Positions 45,822-55,278 of a stretch of DNA of 64,000 bases are shown piece by piece. The notes below the pieces were generated by a model. The model had not been told where the DNA came from. It saw only the letters and a program-made list of their open reading frames with translations, and did not search any database. A program made the translations under genes and the position numbers. The DNA is from an uncultured Pelagibacteraceae bacterium (GTDB lineage Bacteria; Pseudomonadota; Alphaproteobacteria; Pelagibacterales; Pelagibacteraceae), in the NCBI GenBank assembly GCA_902532595.1, contig CACAIN010000002.1, positions 56,362 through 120,361 on the forward strand, given 5' to 3'. Position 1 is the first letter of the stretch, and each line of letters begins with the position of its first letter.

Positions 45822-46913
45822 TTACAATTTTACCATATCATCTTTGTGTATTATTTCGGACTTACTTAAATATCCCAAAATATTTTCTATTTCTTTACTT
45901 TGCTTACCTTTTATTTTATTAATCTCAGATGATGTGAATGAAGATAATCCTCTAGCAAGATTCTTCTGATTTTCATCTACTACAAGTATATTTTCACCTT
46001 TCTCAAAAGTACCTTCAACCTTAACAATTCCCGCAGGAAGTAAACTCTTACCTTCGTTTAATGCTCGAGCTGCTCCTCTATCGATATATATTTTACCTGA
46101 TGAATTTAGAGAACTGATGATCCATTTTTTTCTAGCGTCCAAACTAGAAATTTTTGGGATAAAATGAGTATAGATTTTACTTTTGATCATATTACTAATC
46201 GGGTTATTTTTTTTACCATTTCCGATAAACATATGACATCCTGCATTAATACAAATTTTAGCTGCATCTAACTTTGTACTAATTCCTCCTGAGCCATAAG
46301 AATTTTTTTTATTATCAATCAAAGCATTTATATTTGAGTCAATTTTAGAAACAGTTTTGATGATTTTTTTACTTTTAGATTTATCATAAAGTCCATCAAC
46401 ATCTGATAAAATAATGAGAGTATCAGCGCCAATGATTTGAGCCACTCTCGCTGCCAATCTATCATTATCTCCGTACTTAATTTCTGTAGTTGCTGTAGTG
46501 TCATTTTCATTTACAATTGGAACTGCTTTCAATTTAAACAAGTTATCAAAAGTTCGCCTAACATTTAATGATCTTCTACGTTGTTCAGTATCATCTGGAC
46601 TTATTAGTATTTGACCAGTTTTAATTTTATGTTTATCAAATAATTTTTGAAATTCCCCAGCTAAATGAATTTGACCAATTGCAGCAATGGCTTGACTCAT
46701 TTCTAGTTTAATTTTTTTCTTTTTAATTTTGAGATAATTTTGACCCAATGCTATTGCTCCTGAAGAAACAATAACCAAGTCACTTTTTCCACTGAATTTT
46801 TTTATATCTTTAATTAAAGTTGTTACCCATTTTTTTTTAAATTTACCCTTGCTGTCTACAACGGTGGATGAACCAAGCTTTATTACTATTTTTTTTGAGT
46901 TTTTAATTAACAT
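45822..46913 (-). CDS. proB: Glutamate 5-kinase
   Basis: VIKLGSSTVVD, SGAIALGQ, PIVNENDTTATTEIKYGDNDRLAARVAQIIGADTLIILSDVDGLY. Confidence 0.96.
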   Translation of the reverse strand: MLIKNSKKIVIKLGSSTVVDSKGKFKKKWVTTLIKDIKKFSGKSDLVIVSSGAIALGQNYLKIKKKKIKLEMSQAIAAIGQIHLAGEFQKLFDKHKIKTGQILISPDDTEQRRRSLNVRRTFDNLFKLKAVPIVNENDTTATTEIKYGDNDRLAARVAQIIGADTLIILSDVDGLYDKSKSKKIIKTVSKIDSNINALIDNKKNSYGSGGISTKLDAAKICINAGCHMFIGNGKKNNPISNMIKSKIYTHFIPKISSLDARKKWIISSLNSSGKIYIDRGAARALNEGKSLLPAGIVKVEGTFEKGENILVVDENQKNLARGLSSFTSSEINKIKGKQSKEIENILGYLSKSEIIHKDDMVKL

Positions 46914-47886
46914 TTTTTATCAATAGTTTTTTTACTTTTTGAATATCTTTATTTGAAAATACTGAAATTACTTCACATTTTGCTGTAATCTTATTTTTAA
47001 ATTCTTTTAGTTTTTTATTAATATTATCTTTTGCTAACAAATCAGATTTGTTAAGAAATATTATTTCTTTTTTTTTACCTAAATTTTTATCATATGCAGA
47101 AAGCTCAAGTTTAATCTTTTTATAGCTATTTACTAAATCTTCTTCAGATAAATCGATTAAATGTAATAACATTTTACATCTTTCTATATGACGTAAGAAT
47201 TTATCTCCTAATCCTATACCTTTGTGTGCGCCTTCAACTAACCCTGGAATATCTGCTAGAGTTATTTCTTTTCCGTCGTAATACGTAACTCCTAAATTTG
47301 GGTTAATAGTAGTGAATGGATAATTGGCGATTTTTGGTTTTGCTCTAGTTAAAGCTGCAAGTAAACTTGATTTTCCGGCATTAGGTTGACCTATTATACC
47401 TATATCAGCAATTACCTTTAGCTGCAGCCAAATCCAGAATTCTTCACCGATCTTACCATTAGTTTTTTTTCTTGGAGCTCTATTTGTAGAACTTTTAAAT
47501 CTTACATTACCCAAACCTCCTTTACCACCAGAGGCTACTAAATATTTTTCTTTGTTTTTTGTAAAATCATAAATTAAAGTATTGTTATCTTCTTCATAAA
47601 TTTGTGTTCCAATTGGAACTTTTAAAATTAAATCTTTACCATTTCCTCCAGTTTTATTTCTTTTGCTTCCAGGCTTTCCCTGTTGTGCTTTAAAATGTTG
47701 AGCGTATCTAAAGTCTATTAAAGTATTTAAATTACGATCGGACTCAACAATGATAGATCCTCCGTTTCCTCCATCCCCACCGTCAGGACCACCATATTCG
47801 ATAAACTTTTCTCTTCGGAAGCTAGCTGAGCCTGAGCCACCGTTGCCTGCTTTAATGTATATTTTTGCTTGATCTAAAAATTTCAT
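46903..47886 (-). CDS. obg: GTPase Obg/CgtA
   Basis: Gly-rich N-terminus GGNGGSIIVESDRNLNTLIDFRYAQHF; GQPNAGKSSLLAALTRAKPKIANYPFTT; DIPGLVEGAHKGIGLGDKFLRHIER. Confidence 0.97.
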   Translation of the reverse strand: MKFLDQAKIYIKAGNGGSGSASFRREKFIEYGGPDGGDGGNGGSIIVESDRNLNTLIDFRYAQHFKAQQGKPGSKRNKTGGNGKDLILKVPIGTQIYEEDNNTLIYDFTKNKEKYLVASGGKGGLGNVRFKSSTNRAPRKKTNGKIGEEFWIWLQLKVIADIGIIGQPNAGKSSLLAALTRAKPKIANYPFTTINPNLGVTYYDGKEITLADIPGLVEGAHKGIGLGDKFLRHIERCKMLLHLIDLSEEDLVNSYKKIKLELSAYDKNLGKKKEIIFLNKSDLLAKDNINKKLKEFKNKITAKCEVISVFSNKDIQKVKKLLIKNVN

Positions 47887-47924
47887 TATGGATATATTAT
47901 AAATAACTAAAGTTATTTATAGAT

Positions 47925-48179
47925 TTAATTGGGGATAACAGAAACAAAAGTCCTGTTGAATTTAGATTTTTTATATTTTACTTTTCCCTTTACAAGAGAA
48001 AAAATAGAATGGTCCTTACCCATGCCCACATTGTTTCCAGGATGAATTTTAGTTCCTCTTTGTCTTACGATTATATTTCCTGGTATTACAGCTTGGTCTC
48101 CATATTTTTTAACTCCAAGACGTCGACCTTTACTATCTCGTCCATTTTTCGATGATCCACCAGCTTTTTTTGTTGCCAT
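47925..48179 (-). CDS. rpmA: 50S ribosomal protein L27
   Basis: [48 protein letters not shown]. Confidence 0.98.
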   Translation of the reverse strand: MATKKAGGSSKNGRDSKGRRLGVKKYGDQAVIPGNIIVRQRGTKIHPGNNVGMGKDHSIFSLVKGKVKYKKSKFNRTFVSVIPN

Positions 48180-48188
48180 AAATAATCT

Positions 48189-48638
48189 CTATTTTTTTAA
48201 AATTTTTTTAGCGACAGTTTTCTTTTTGTCGTCTTTTTTATCTTTTGCTTTAATTTCAGTTGTTTTAGTTTTAGACTTGGTTTTAACTACAGAAGAATCT
48301 GCACTCGCTATAAGTTTTCCATCCTTTGATAAAATTTTTGTTATCTGTATTTTAGAATGTCTTTGTCTATGTCCATTTTTTTTTCTTGAGTGTTTTCTTC
48401 TTCTTTTGTGAAAAACTAATACTGTTCTATCTTTAATATTATCTAAAAGTTTAGCTTCCACACTTGCTCCTTTAATATTAGGATTACCTACTTCAGTATT
48501 TTTATCATCGTTTAAGAGTAAAACGTTTTCAAATTTAACAGTTTTTCCAACTTCAACGTCTATTTTTTCAATTTCTAAAATTTTACTTGCAGAAACTTTA
48601 TATTGTTTTCCACCTGTTTCTATTATTGCAAATGACAT
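48189..48638 (-). CDS. rplU: 50S ribosomal protein L21 with Lys-rich C-terminal extension
   Basis: MSFAIIETGGKQYKVSASKILEIEKIDVEVGKTV; VFHKRRRKHSRKKNGHRQRHSKIQI; upstream of rpmA. Confidence 0.97.
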   Translation of the reverse strand: MSFAIIETGGKQYKVSASKILEIEKIDVEVGKTVKFENVLLLNDDKNTEVGNPNIKGASVEAKLLDNIKDRTVLVFHKRRRKHSRKKNGHRQRHSKIQITKILSKDGKLIASADSSVVKTKSKTKTTEIKAKDKKDDKKKTVAKKILKK

Positions 48639-48703
48639 AAATTATCTTTCTTTAAATTTAGGGCAATATAGCCTGCAGAATTGGCAAGTCAAGATGAATG
48701 AGA

Positions 48704-49468
48704 TTAAAAATTATCTTTTAAATCACGTAATTTAGAGAAAATTTCTTGCTCAGATGCATTATCTAAATTTAAAGCATTTTTTATTGATGGCTCATTGCAT
48801 CTTAGAAATATATTAGTTTTTTTTTCTTCACCTATAGAGATTGGAATAGTAGGAGATTTTGATTTTATTCTAGAGCTAATCCAATTAATTTTTTTTTTTA
48901 AAAATTCATTTTTAGAGTCATATTCTAGACAAAATTCTAAATTTTTTTTTGTGTATTCATGTCCACAATATATTTTTGTATCTATTGGTAAATTTTTTAA
49001 CTTATTTAAAGAATTAAACATTTGTTCATTAGTACCTTCAAAAACCCTACCACACCCTAGAGAAAATAAAGTGTCACCTGTAAAAATTATTTTTTCATTT
49101 TTAAAATAAAAAGCTATATGACCTTTTGTATGACCGGGAACAAAAATGACTTCAAAAGAAGTATTACCAATTTTAAAATTTTCTTTTTCTTTTAGAGCTA
49201 TATCGATACCAGGTATACGATCTTTATCTATTTCAGACCCTAAAATTTTTGATTTATATTTTTCTTTAAGTTTTTGATTGCCCTCAACATGATCAAAATG
49301 GTGATGTGTATTTAAAATATAATCTAATTTATTGTGCTTTTCATTTATTATTTTATCACAGGGACCAAAATCTGATGGATCAATGATTGAAACTATATTA
49401 GTTTCTTTATCATAGAGAAGGTAGCTATAGTTATCATCCCGACAATGAATAATTTCTATATTTAACAT
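48704..49468 (-). CDS. gloB: Hydroxyacylglutathione hydrolase (glyoxalase II)
   Basis: YILNTHHHFDHVEGNQKL metal-binding motif; VPGHTKGHIAFYF; IYCGHEYTKKNLEF. Confidence 0.93.
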   Translation of the reverse strand: MLNIEIIHCRDDNYSYLLYDKETNIVSIIDPSDFGPCDKIINEKHNKLDYILNTHHHFDHVEGNQKLKEKYKSKILGSEIDKDRIPGIDIALKEKENFKIGNTSFEVIFVPGHTKGHIAFYFKNEKIIFTGDTLFSLGCGRVFEGTNEQMFNSLNKLKNLPIDTKIYCGHEYTKKNLEFCLEYDSKNEFLKKKINWISSRIKSKSPTIPISIGEEKKTNIFLRCNEPSIKNALNLDNASEQEIFSKLRDLKDNF

Positions 49469-50061
49469 TATCCTATTAAAAATATTCCAAGTTTAGAAAA
49501 AAAGTTTTTAATTTCAAGGTTGCTTTTTTTAATCTCTGAAGTCTTATCTTCATTAACACCCACAACTCTATTAATTTTAATATTTTTTTCTAAACAAAAA
49601 TGAAATAAATCTTTAATTGTGCACATGTGCAGATTAGGAGTGTTATACCAAGAATTTGGTAATGTTTTAGTAACGGGCATCTTTCCAAAAAATAGTAAAC
49701 TAGTCCTAACCTTCCAATACCCAAAATTAGGTATTGATATGACTACTGATTTTCCGATTCTTAACAGATCTTTTAGAACTTTTTCAGGATTATAAAAGGC
49801 TTGGAGTGTTTGACTTAATATAACAAAATCAAAGGATTGATTTGGAAATTGATGAAGCTCTGTCTCTGCATTGCCTTCAATGACTGGAAGACCTTTATAA
49901 ATACATTTAGTAACGTTTTCTTTTTTAAGCTCTAAACCACGAGCTTCTATGTTTTTTTCTTTAATTAAATGATTCATTAAAGAACCATCTCCACAACCCA
50001 CATCGAGAACTCTTACATTCTTGGGTAATAAATCTGCTATTACTTTAAATTCTTTTTTCAT
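49468..50061 (-). CDS. metW: Methionine biosynthesis protein MetW
   Basis: VRVLDVGCGDGSLMNHL; NFGYWKVRTSLLFFGKMPVTKTLPNSWYNTPNLHMCTIKDL; follows metX. Confidence 0.95.
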   Translation of the reverse strand: MKKEFKVIADLLPKNVRVLDVGCGDGSLMNHLIKEKNIEARGLELKKENVTKCIYKGLPVIEGNAETELHQFPNQSFDFVILSQTLQAFYNPEKVLKDLLRIGKSVVISIPNFGYWKVRTSLLFFGKMPVTKTLPNSWYNTPNLHMCTIKDLFHFCLEKNIKINRVVGVNEDKTSEIKKSNLEIKNFFSKLGIFLIG

Positions 50062-51184
50062 TTTTAAATTTTATATGCATCGAGTCTATAAATCCTTTTA
50101 AAGTTTTAAGAAACTCTGGCTCTTCTAATAAAAAGGAATCGTGACCTTTGTCAGTTTTAATTTCTGAAAAAGAGACATCTGCTCCAGAAGCGTTAAGAGC
50201 AATGACTATATCTTTATTTTCTTTTGTCGTATAAAGCCAGTCTGAAGAGAAAGAGATGACTAAAAATTTTGTTTTTTGACTTTTGAAAGCCTCAAGTAGA
50301 CCGCCTTTAAAATGTTTAGACAAATCAAAATAATCCATAGCTCTAGTAATGTATAAGATAGAGTTTGCGTCAAATCTTTCTACAAAAGCGCTGCCTTGAT
50401 GTCTTAAATAGCTTTCAACTTGAAAATCAGCATCAAAACTAAATTCATAATCAGCTTTTTCTTGAAGTTTTCTTCCAAATTTTTCTTGCATTCCTTTCTC
50501 GGATAAATAACTGATATGACCTACCATTCTTGCTACGGCTAATCCATTTTTAGGTTGAACATTTTTTTTTAAATATTTCCCTTTTTCCCACACTGGATCT
50601 GCCATAATAGCTTGCCGAGCTAATTCATTAAGAGCAATATTTTGTGCACTATGGCTTGTGCTACAAGCAATAGGAATTGCAGAAAATGTCTTATTTGGGA
50701 ATATTGTGCAAAATTCAAGAGACTGCATTCCACCCATTGAACCTCCTGTAGCGCAGAGAAGTTTCTCTATTCCCAGATGATTTAAAAGAGCTTCTTGTGC
50801 TTTAACCATATCTCTTATTGTTATAACTGGAAAATTTAATCCATATGGTTCATTTGTTTTTTTATCTATTTCTTTAGGACCCCAGGAACCCATACATCCA
50901 CCAATCACATTTGCACAAATCACAAAATATTTGTCTGTGTCTATTGCTTTACCTGGTCCTACAGCAGTTACCCACCATCCTTCTTTTTTTGTTACTGGAT
51001 TTATTCCACTAACAAATTGATCGCCTGTAAGTGCATGAAAAACTAATATAGCATTATCCTTAAATTTGTTTAGTTTGCCATAAGTTTCATATGCTAAAGG
51101 AAAATCTTTAATAGTTTGACCACAGTCTAATTTAAGTGGTTTAGAGACATTAATAGTCTTAATATTTTCAGTTTTATAGTTCAT
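50045..51184 (-). CDS. metX: Homoserine O-acetyltransferase MetX
   Basis: YETYGKLNKFKDNAILVFHALTGDQFVSG, ATGGSMGGMQSLEF, SSDWLYTTKENKDIV, DKGHDSFLLE. Confidence 0.95.
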   Translation of the reverse strand: MNYKTENIKTINVSKPLKLDCGQTIKDFPLAYETYGKLNKFKDNAILVFHALTGDQFVSGINPVTKKEGWWVTAVGPGKAIDTDKYFVICANVIGGCMGSWGPKEIDKKTNEPYGLNFPVITIRDMVKAQEALLNHLGIEKLLCATGGSMGGMQSLEFCTIFPNKTFSAIPIACSTSHSAQNIALNELARQAIMADPVWEKGKYLKKNVQPKNGLAVARMVGHISYLSEKGMQEKFGRKLQEKADYEFSFDADFQVESYLRHQGSAFVERFDANSILYITRAMDYFDLSKHFKGGLLEAFKSQKTKFLVISFSSDWLYTTKENKDIVIALNASGADVSFSEIKTDKGHDSFLLEEPEFLKTLKGFIDSMHIKFKNEKRI

Positions 51185-51186
51185 CC

Positions 51187-51212
51187 AAAAAAAAAGCCCA
51201 GCTAAACTGGGC
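51187..51212 (-). terminator. Intrinsic terminator immediately 5' of metX ATG
   Basis: Minus strand GCCCAG-TTTAG-CTGGGC followed by nine T, then GG and ATG. Confidence 0.85.
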
Positions 51213-51216
51213 GAAC

Positions 51217-51269
51217 CCCTTTTTAGCTAAATTTGTTATGCGCTTGCAATATGGTTAAATCAGCGCTCC
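51217..51269 (-). promoter_or_regulatory. SAM-II riboswitch aptamer upstream of metX
   Basis: Minus strand GGAGCGCTGATTTAACCATATTGCAAGCGCATAACAAATTTAGCTAAAAAGGG closely matches the remembered SAM-II metX consensus (GCGCTGATTTAACC..ATTGCAAGCGC...AGCTAAAAAGGG). Confidence 0.93.
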
Positions 51270-51272
51270 TAA

Positions 51273-51301
51273 TGTTTACTAGATCGTCTTAAACTTGTCA
51301 A
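51273..51301 (-). promoter_or_regulatory. Promoter of SAM-II/metX transcript
   Basis: Minus strand TTGACA (51301-51296), 17 bp, TAAACA (51278-51273); expected start about 51266 at the aptamer 5' edge. Confidence 0.7.
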
Positions 51302-51345
51302 TTTTATATGGGAAGAAAGATTTATAGAAATCATCGAACATTTTA

Positions 51346-51351
51346 TATAAT
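51346..51351 (+). promoter_or_regulatory. -10-like TATAAT upstream of hisC (no convincing -35)
   Basis: TATAAT 14 nt before ATG 51365; implies a very short 5' UTR if used. Confidence 0.35.
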
Positions 51352-51364
51352 ACATTGAATTAAC

Positions 51365-52447
51365 ATGAGATTACCTAAACCAAAAAAGATTGTAGCCCAG
51401 AAGTATGTATCTGGCCTGAGCTTATTTAAGCAAAAAATGATTAAAATTAAATTATCTGCTAACGAGTCTGCTCTTGGTCCAAGCCCTAAAGCAATCAAAG
51501 AATATAATAAAGTATCTAAGAATTTTAAAAGGTATCCAGATACCAATGGTACAACTTTAAAAAAAGTTATAGCCAACAAATTTAAAATAGATAAAGATAG
51601 AATAGTACTTGGTTCTGGGTCTGATCAGATATTTGAACTTGCTTGTAACGCTTTTATAAAAAAAAATGATGAAGTAATTGTTCCTAAATACAGTTTTATA
51701 ATATACAGGATTTACAGCAAGCTTAATGGTGCAAAAATTATTTATGCTAAAGAAAAAAATTTTACTATATCTGTTAAAGATATACTTTCTAAAGTAACTA
51801 GAAAGACTAAAGTAGTTTTTTTAGCAAATCCTAATAATCCTACAGGTACTTACATTACTAAAAAAGAAGTAATGCATTTAAGAAAAAAACTTAGAAGTGA
51901 TATCCTTCTTGTTATAGACGATGCATATTCTGAATATTTAAATGAAAAAGATTATTTGCCTGGTTTAAAATTATTTTCTAAATATAAAAATGTTTTAGTG
52001 ACAAGAACATTTTCCAAAGTTTATGGATTAGCTGGATTAAGAGTAGGATGGGGATATGCTTCTAAAGAGATTATTAACACTTTAAATCTAATTAAACCTC
52101 CTTTTAATGTTAATAGACCAGCTTTGTTTGCTGCTTCTGCAGCTGTAAGAGATGTTAGTTGGCTCAAAAAAGAAGTTAATCATATTCGTAAATGGAATAA
52201 GATATTATTTAAAAAATTTAAAGAAATGAAAATCGCAACAAATGAAAGTAAAATAAATTTTTTATTGTTAAATTTTGATAGAGTTAATATAAGTTCTAAG
52301 AAAGTATTTCAAAAATTAGGCAATGCAGGTATTTTGGTTAGAGCAATGAATATTTATGGAATAAAGAATTCTTTAAGGATTACTATTGGAAAGAGTAAAG
52401 AAAATAAAAAGTTAATTTCTATATTTAGGAAAATTTTAAATGTTTAA
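51365..52447 (+). CDS. hisC: Histidinol-phosphate / aromatic aminotransferase
   Basis: LSANESALGPSPKAI, FLANPNNPTGTYI, TRTFSKVYGLAGLRVGWGYA. Confidence 0.92.
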   Translation: MRLPKPKKIVAQKYVSGLSLFKQKMIKIKLSANESALGPSPKAIKEYNKVSKNFKRYPDTNGTTLKKVIANKFKIDKDRIVLGSGSDQIFELACNAFIKKNDEVIVPKYSFIIYRIYSKLNGAKIIYAKEKNFTISVKDILSKVTRKTKVVFLANPNNPTGTYITKKEVMHLRKKLRSDILLVIDDAYSEYLNEKDYLPGLKLFSKYKNVLVTRTFSKVYGLAGLRVGWGYASKEIINTLNLIKPPFNVNRPALFAASAAVRDVSWLKKEVNHIRKWNKILFKKFKEMKIATNESKINFLLLNFDRVNISSKKVFQKLGNAGILVRAMNIYGIKNSLRITIGKSKENKKLISIFRKILNV

Positions 52448-53336
52448 TAAGATAACAATTATCGGTTGTGGTTTAATCGGTTCCTCTTTATTGCGGGCAA
52501 TTGATAAAAAAAAATTATCAAAAGAGGTAAGCATTTATGACAAATCAAAAGAGGCTTCAATATTTATAAAAAATAATTTTTCAGCTAAAGTTTTTAATGA
52601 CATTTCTGAATCAGTTAAAGAATCGGATTTAGTAATTATTTCATCTCCTCTTAGTAGCTACAAAGAAATTCTACTTTCTATTAAATCAAATCTAAAAAAA
52701 GATGTTATTTTAACTGACACCGGTTCAGCAAAAAAAGAAATTAATAAGATAATCAGCAATCTAAATCTAGAAAATGTGCACTGGATATCTTCACATCCTA
52801 TAGCTGGAACGGAATTTAGTGGACCAGAGTCAGGTTTTAGTGAGTTGTTTGAAAATAGATGGTGTATTTTGTCAACCGAAAATCAAAATAATACAAAGGA
52901 AATAAATAAATTGAAAAGTTTTTGGGAGACTATTGGTAGTAAAGTAAAGCTTATGACATTTGAAGATCACGATCACGTTCTTTCAATAACAAGTCATCTG
53001 CCCCACGCCGTTGCTTATAGTATTGTAAGAACAGTTATTAATGATGATGATAAGTTTAAAAATGAAATTATTCAATATAGCGCCAGTGGTTTAAGAGATT
53101 TTACTCGTATAGCGGCTTCAGACCCAATAATGTGGAGAGATATATTTATTGATAATAGTGAAAATATTTTAAAAGTTTTAAATAGTTTTTCGGAAAATCT
53201 TGAGGAGATAAAAAAAGCTATTCAAAGCAAGAGTGGTGAAAAATTAAACAATATTTTTTCTTCCACAAGAAAATTGAGAAAAGAGATTATAAAAGCTGGT
53301 CAAGAAACAGACAAACCAAATTTTGGAAGAAAATAA
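52440..53336 (+). CDS. tyrA: Prephenate/arogenate dehydrogenase
   Basis: ITIIGCGLIGSSLLRAI, DTGSAKKEI, SHPIAGTEFSGPESGFSELFENRWCILS. Confidence 0.92.
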   Translation: MFNKITIIGCGLIGSSLLRAIDKKKLSKEVSIYDKSKEASIFIKNNFSAKVFNDISESVKESDLVIISSPLSSYKEILLSIKSNLKKDVILTDTGSAKKEINKIISNLNLENVHWISSHPIAGTEFSGPESGFSELFENRWCILSTENQNNTKEINKLKSFWETIGSKVKLMTFEDHDHVLSITSHLPHAVAYSIVRTVINDDDKFKNEIIQYSASGLRDFTRIAASDPIMWRDIFIDNSENILKVLNSFSENLEEIKKAIQSKSGEKLNNIFSSTRKLRKEIIKAGQETDKPNFGRK

Positions 53337-53337
53337 A

Positions 53338-54045
53338 TTATTTAAATTTTTCTATTTCAGAATAAATTTTATTTTCTATTTCTTTAATAAATTCATCTTT
53401 ATTTTTACCAGGCATAATTGGTTCCAAAAAGGAAATATGAATATTTCCATGATGTTTAATAAAACTATTTTTTGGCCAAACTTTTCCGGAATTTAAAGCA
53501 ACGGGAATACAAGGTAAATTTAATGAGCTATAAATTCTTCCCACACCTTTTTTAAAAGAAACTTTTTCTCCAAACTTTATTCTGGTTCCTTGAGGAAATA
53601 TTAAAAGGGGCCTATTTTCTTTATCAATTGTATTTTTAATTTTATCAAAAAAGTTTAGATTTTCTTTAGTTGTAGTTTCTCTAATAATTGCAATAGAACC
53701 AATCTTTTTTAAATACCATCCAAATAAAGGAATGCTTAACAATTCTTTTTTAAGAATAAAAATTGGAGAATCCAAAGGGATTTGGAGAGCGAAAGTTTCA
53801 AACATTGATTGATGAGCTGAAGCTACGAAATATTTATTTGCTTTTTTTAAATTTTCGAGACCATGGAATACAACTTTTGTATTTAAGATTACACGCAAAA
53901 TTGTCACAATATAATTTGCCGAAAGTCTTCCAAAAAATAAAGTAAACTTGCTGGGAAGCAACAATGTTGGGATTGCTAAAATAAATATGAAAACAAGTCC
54001 TGTATATAAAAAAATATTAAAAACTAAAGATTTTATAAATTGCAT
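53338..54045 (-). CDS. plsC: 1-acyl-sn-glycerol-3-phosphate acyltransferase
   Basis: FVASAHQSMFETFA (HxxxxE/D-like), LLIFPQGTRIKFGE, IPVALNSGKVWP. Confidence 0.9.
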   Translation of the reverse strand: MQFIKSLVFNIFLYTGLVFIFILAIPTLLLPSKFTLFFGRLSANYIVTILRVILNTKVVFHGLENLKKANKYFVASAHQSMFETFALQIPLDSPIFILKKELLSIPLFGWYLKKIGSIAIIRETTTKENLNFFDKIKNTIDKENRPLLIFPQGTRIKFGEKVSFKKGVGRIYSSLNLPCIPVALNSGKVWPKNSFIKHHGNIHISFLEPIMPGKNKDEFIKEIENKIYSEIEKFK

Positions 54046-55274
54046 TAAGCGCTTATTAATTTTAGTAAATTTTGTTTCTTTCTAATAAATTTGAATTTAT
54101 TTTTGTTGACTAAAATTTCAGCAATTAATGGTCTAGTATTATAGTTAGATGACAAAGATGATCCGTAGGCGCCAACATTAGTAATAGCCACAAAATCATT
54201 TTCAGAAATTTTTTGATAATTTTTATATATTCCAAATTTACAAGTTGATTCACAGATAGGACCAACAAATTCTATTGCTCCCTTAATCTTTTTGCTGTTT
54301 TTTGTAATTGGAATGATATCGTGCTGAGCATCGTATAATGCCGGTCTCATAAAATCATTCATACCAGCGTTTAAAATTACAAATTTTTTATTAGCGCCAT
54401 TTTTAATATACTCAACTTTACTCACAAGAATACCTGCATTACCCACAATTGAACGTCCTGGTTCGAAGATAATTTTACAATTTAATTTTCTTGAAAAACT
54501 ATGAACTAGACTAGCGTATCTTTTAAGATTAACTGGTTTATCTTTCTTGTTATAATTAATTCCAAATCCTCCACCAAGATCAATGTACTTGAGATTTAAA
54601 TCTAAATTTTTTATTAATTTATATAATACGGTTAAAACTCTTTTATAAGGAATGTCCGTTAGAATCTGGCTTCCAATATGAACACTCAAGGCTTCAAGTT
54701 TTATATTTTTAAGTTTTTTAATTTCTTTAAAAAAAATTGAAAAATTTTTAATCGAAACACCAAATTTATTATTTGCCTTTCCTGTAGATATTTTTTTGTG
54801 AGTTTTTGCATCAATATTTGGATTTAATCTAAATCCAATAGAAACTTTTCTATTTGATCTTTTAGCAATTTTATTAATAATTCTAGCTTCACTTTCAGAC
54901 TCACAATTTATTAATAATATTTTTTTATTAATCGCAATTTTTAATTCTTCTTCGGTTTTACCTACGCCTGAAAAAACTATTTTATTTGCCTTAATTCCTG
55001 CTTTTAAGGCTTTCAGAAGTTCTCCACCAGAAACAACATCCATACCAGCTCCCAATTTTCCTAAAGATTTTAAAATAGATAAATTACTGTTTGATTTTGC
55101 GGCGAAGCAAACTAATGGATCTATTTTTCTAAATGTATTAACAAATTTTATATAGTTTTCTCTAATTTGATTTTTAGAGTAGAGATAAAAAGGAGTTCCA
55201 CTTTTTTTTGCAATATTTGCAACAGAGAATTTTTCAATATATAAATTTTTACCGACATATCTTAGATTTAACAT
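54045..55274 (-). CDS. lysA: Diaminopimelate decarboxylase
   Basis: VCFAAKSNSNLSILKSL, LSVHIGSQI, IDLGGGFGINY, FEPGRSIVGNAGILVSKV, GPICESTCKFG. Confidence 0.96.
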   Translation of the reverse strand: MLNLRYVGKNLYIEKFSVANIAKKSGTPFYLYSKNQIRENYIKFVNTFRKIDPLVCFAAKSNSNLSILKSLGKLGAGMDVVSGGELLKALKAGIKANKIVFSGVGKTEEELKIAINKKILLINCESESEARIINKIAKRSNRKVSIGFRLNPNIDAKTHKKISTGKANNKFGVSIKNFSIFFKEIKKLKNIKLEALSVHIGSQILTDIPYKRVLTVLYKLIKNLDLNLKYIDLGGGFGINYNKKDKPVNLKRYASLVHSFSRKLNCKIIFEPGRSIVGNAGILVSKVEYIKNGANKKFVILNAGMNDFMRPALYDAQHDIIPITKNSKKIKGAIEFVGPICESTCKFGIYKNYQKISENDFVAITNVGAYGSSLSSNYNTRPLIAEILVNKNKFKFIRKKQNLLKLISA

Positions 55275-55278
55275 ATAA

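Noticed and set aside
51187-51212. Hairpin read as a + strand terminator or as part of the hisC leader
   Set aside because: On the + strand the hairpin is preceded by A and followed by GAACCCC, with no T-tract directly after it. It only makes sense as a minus-strand terminator before metX.
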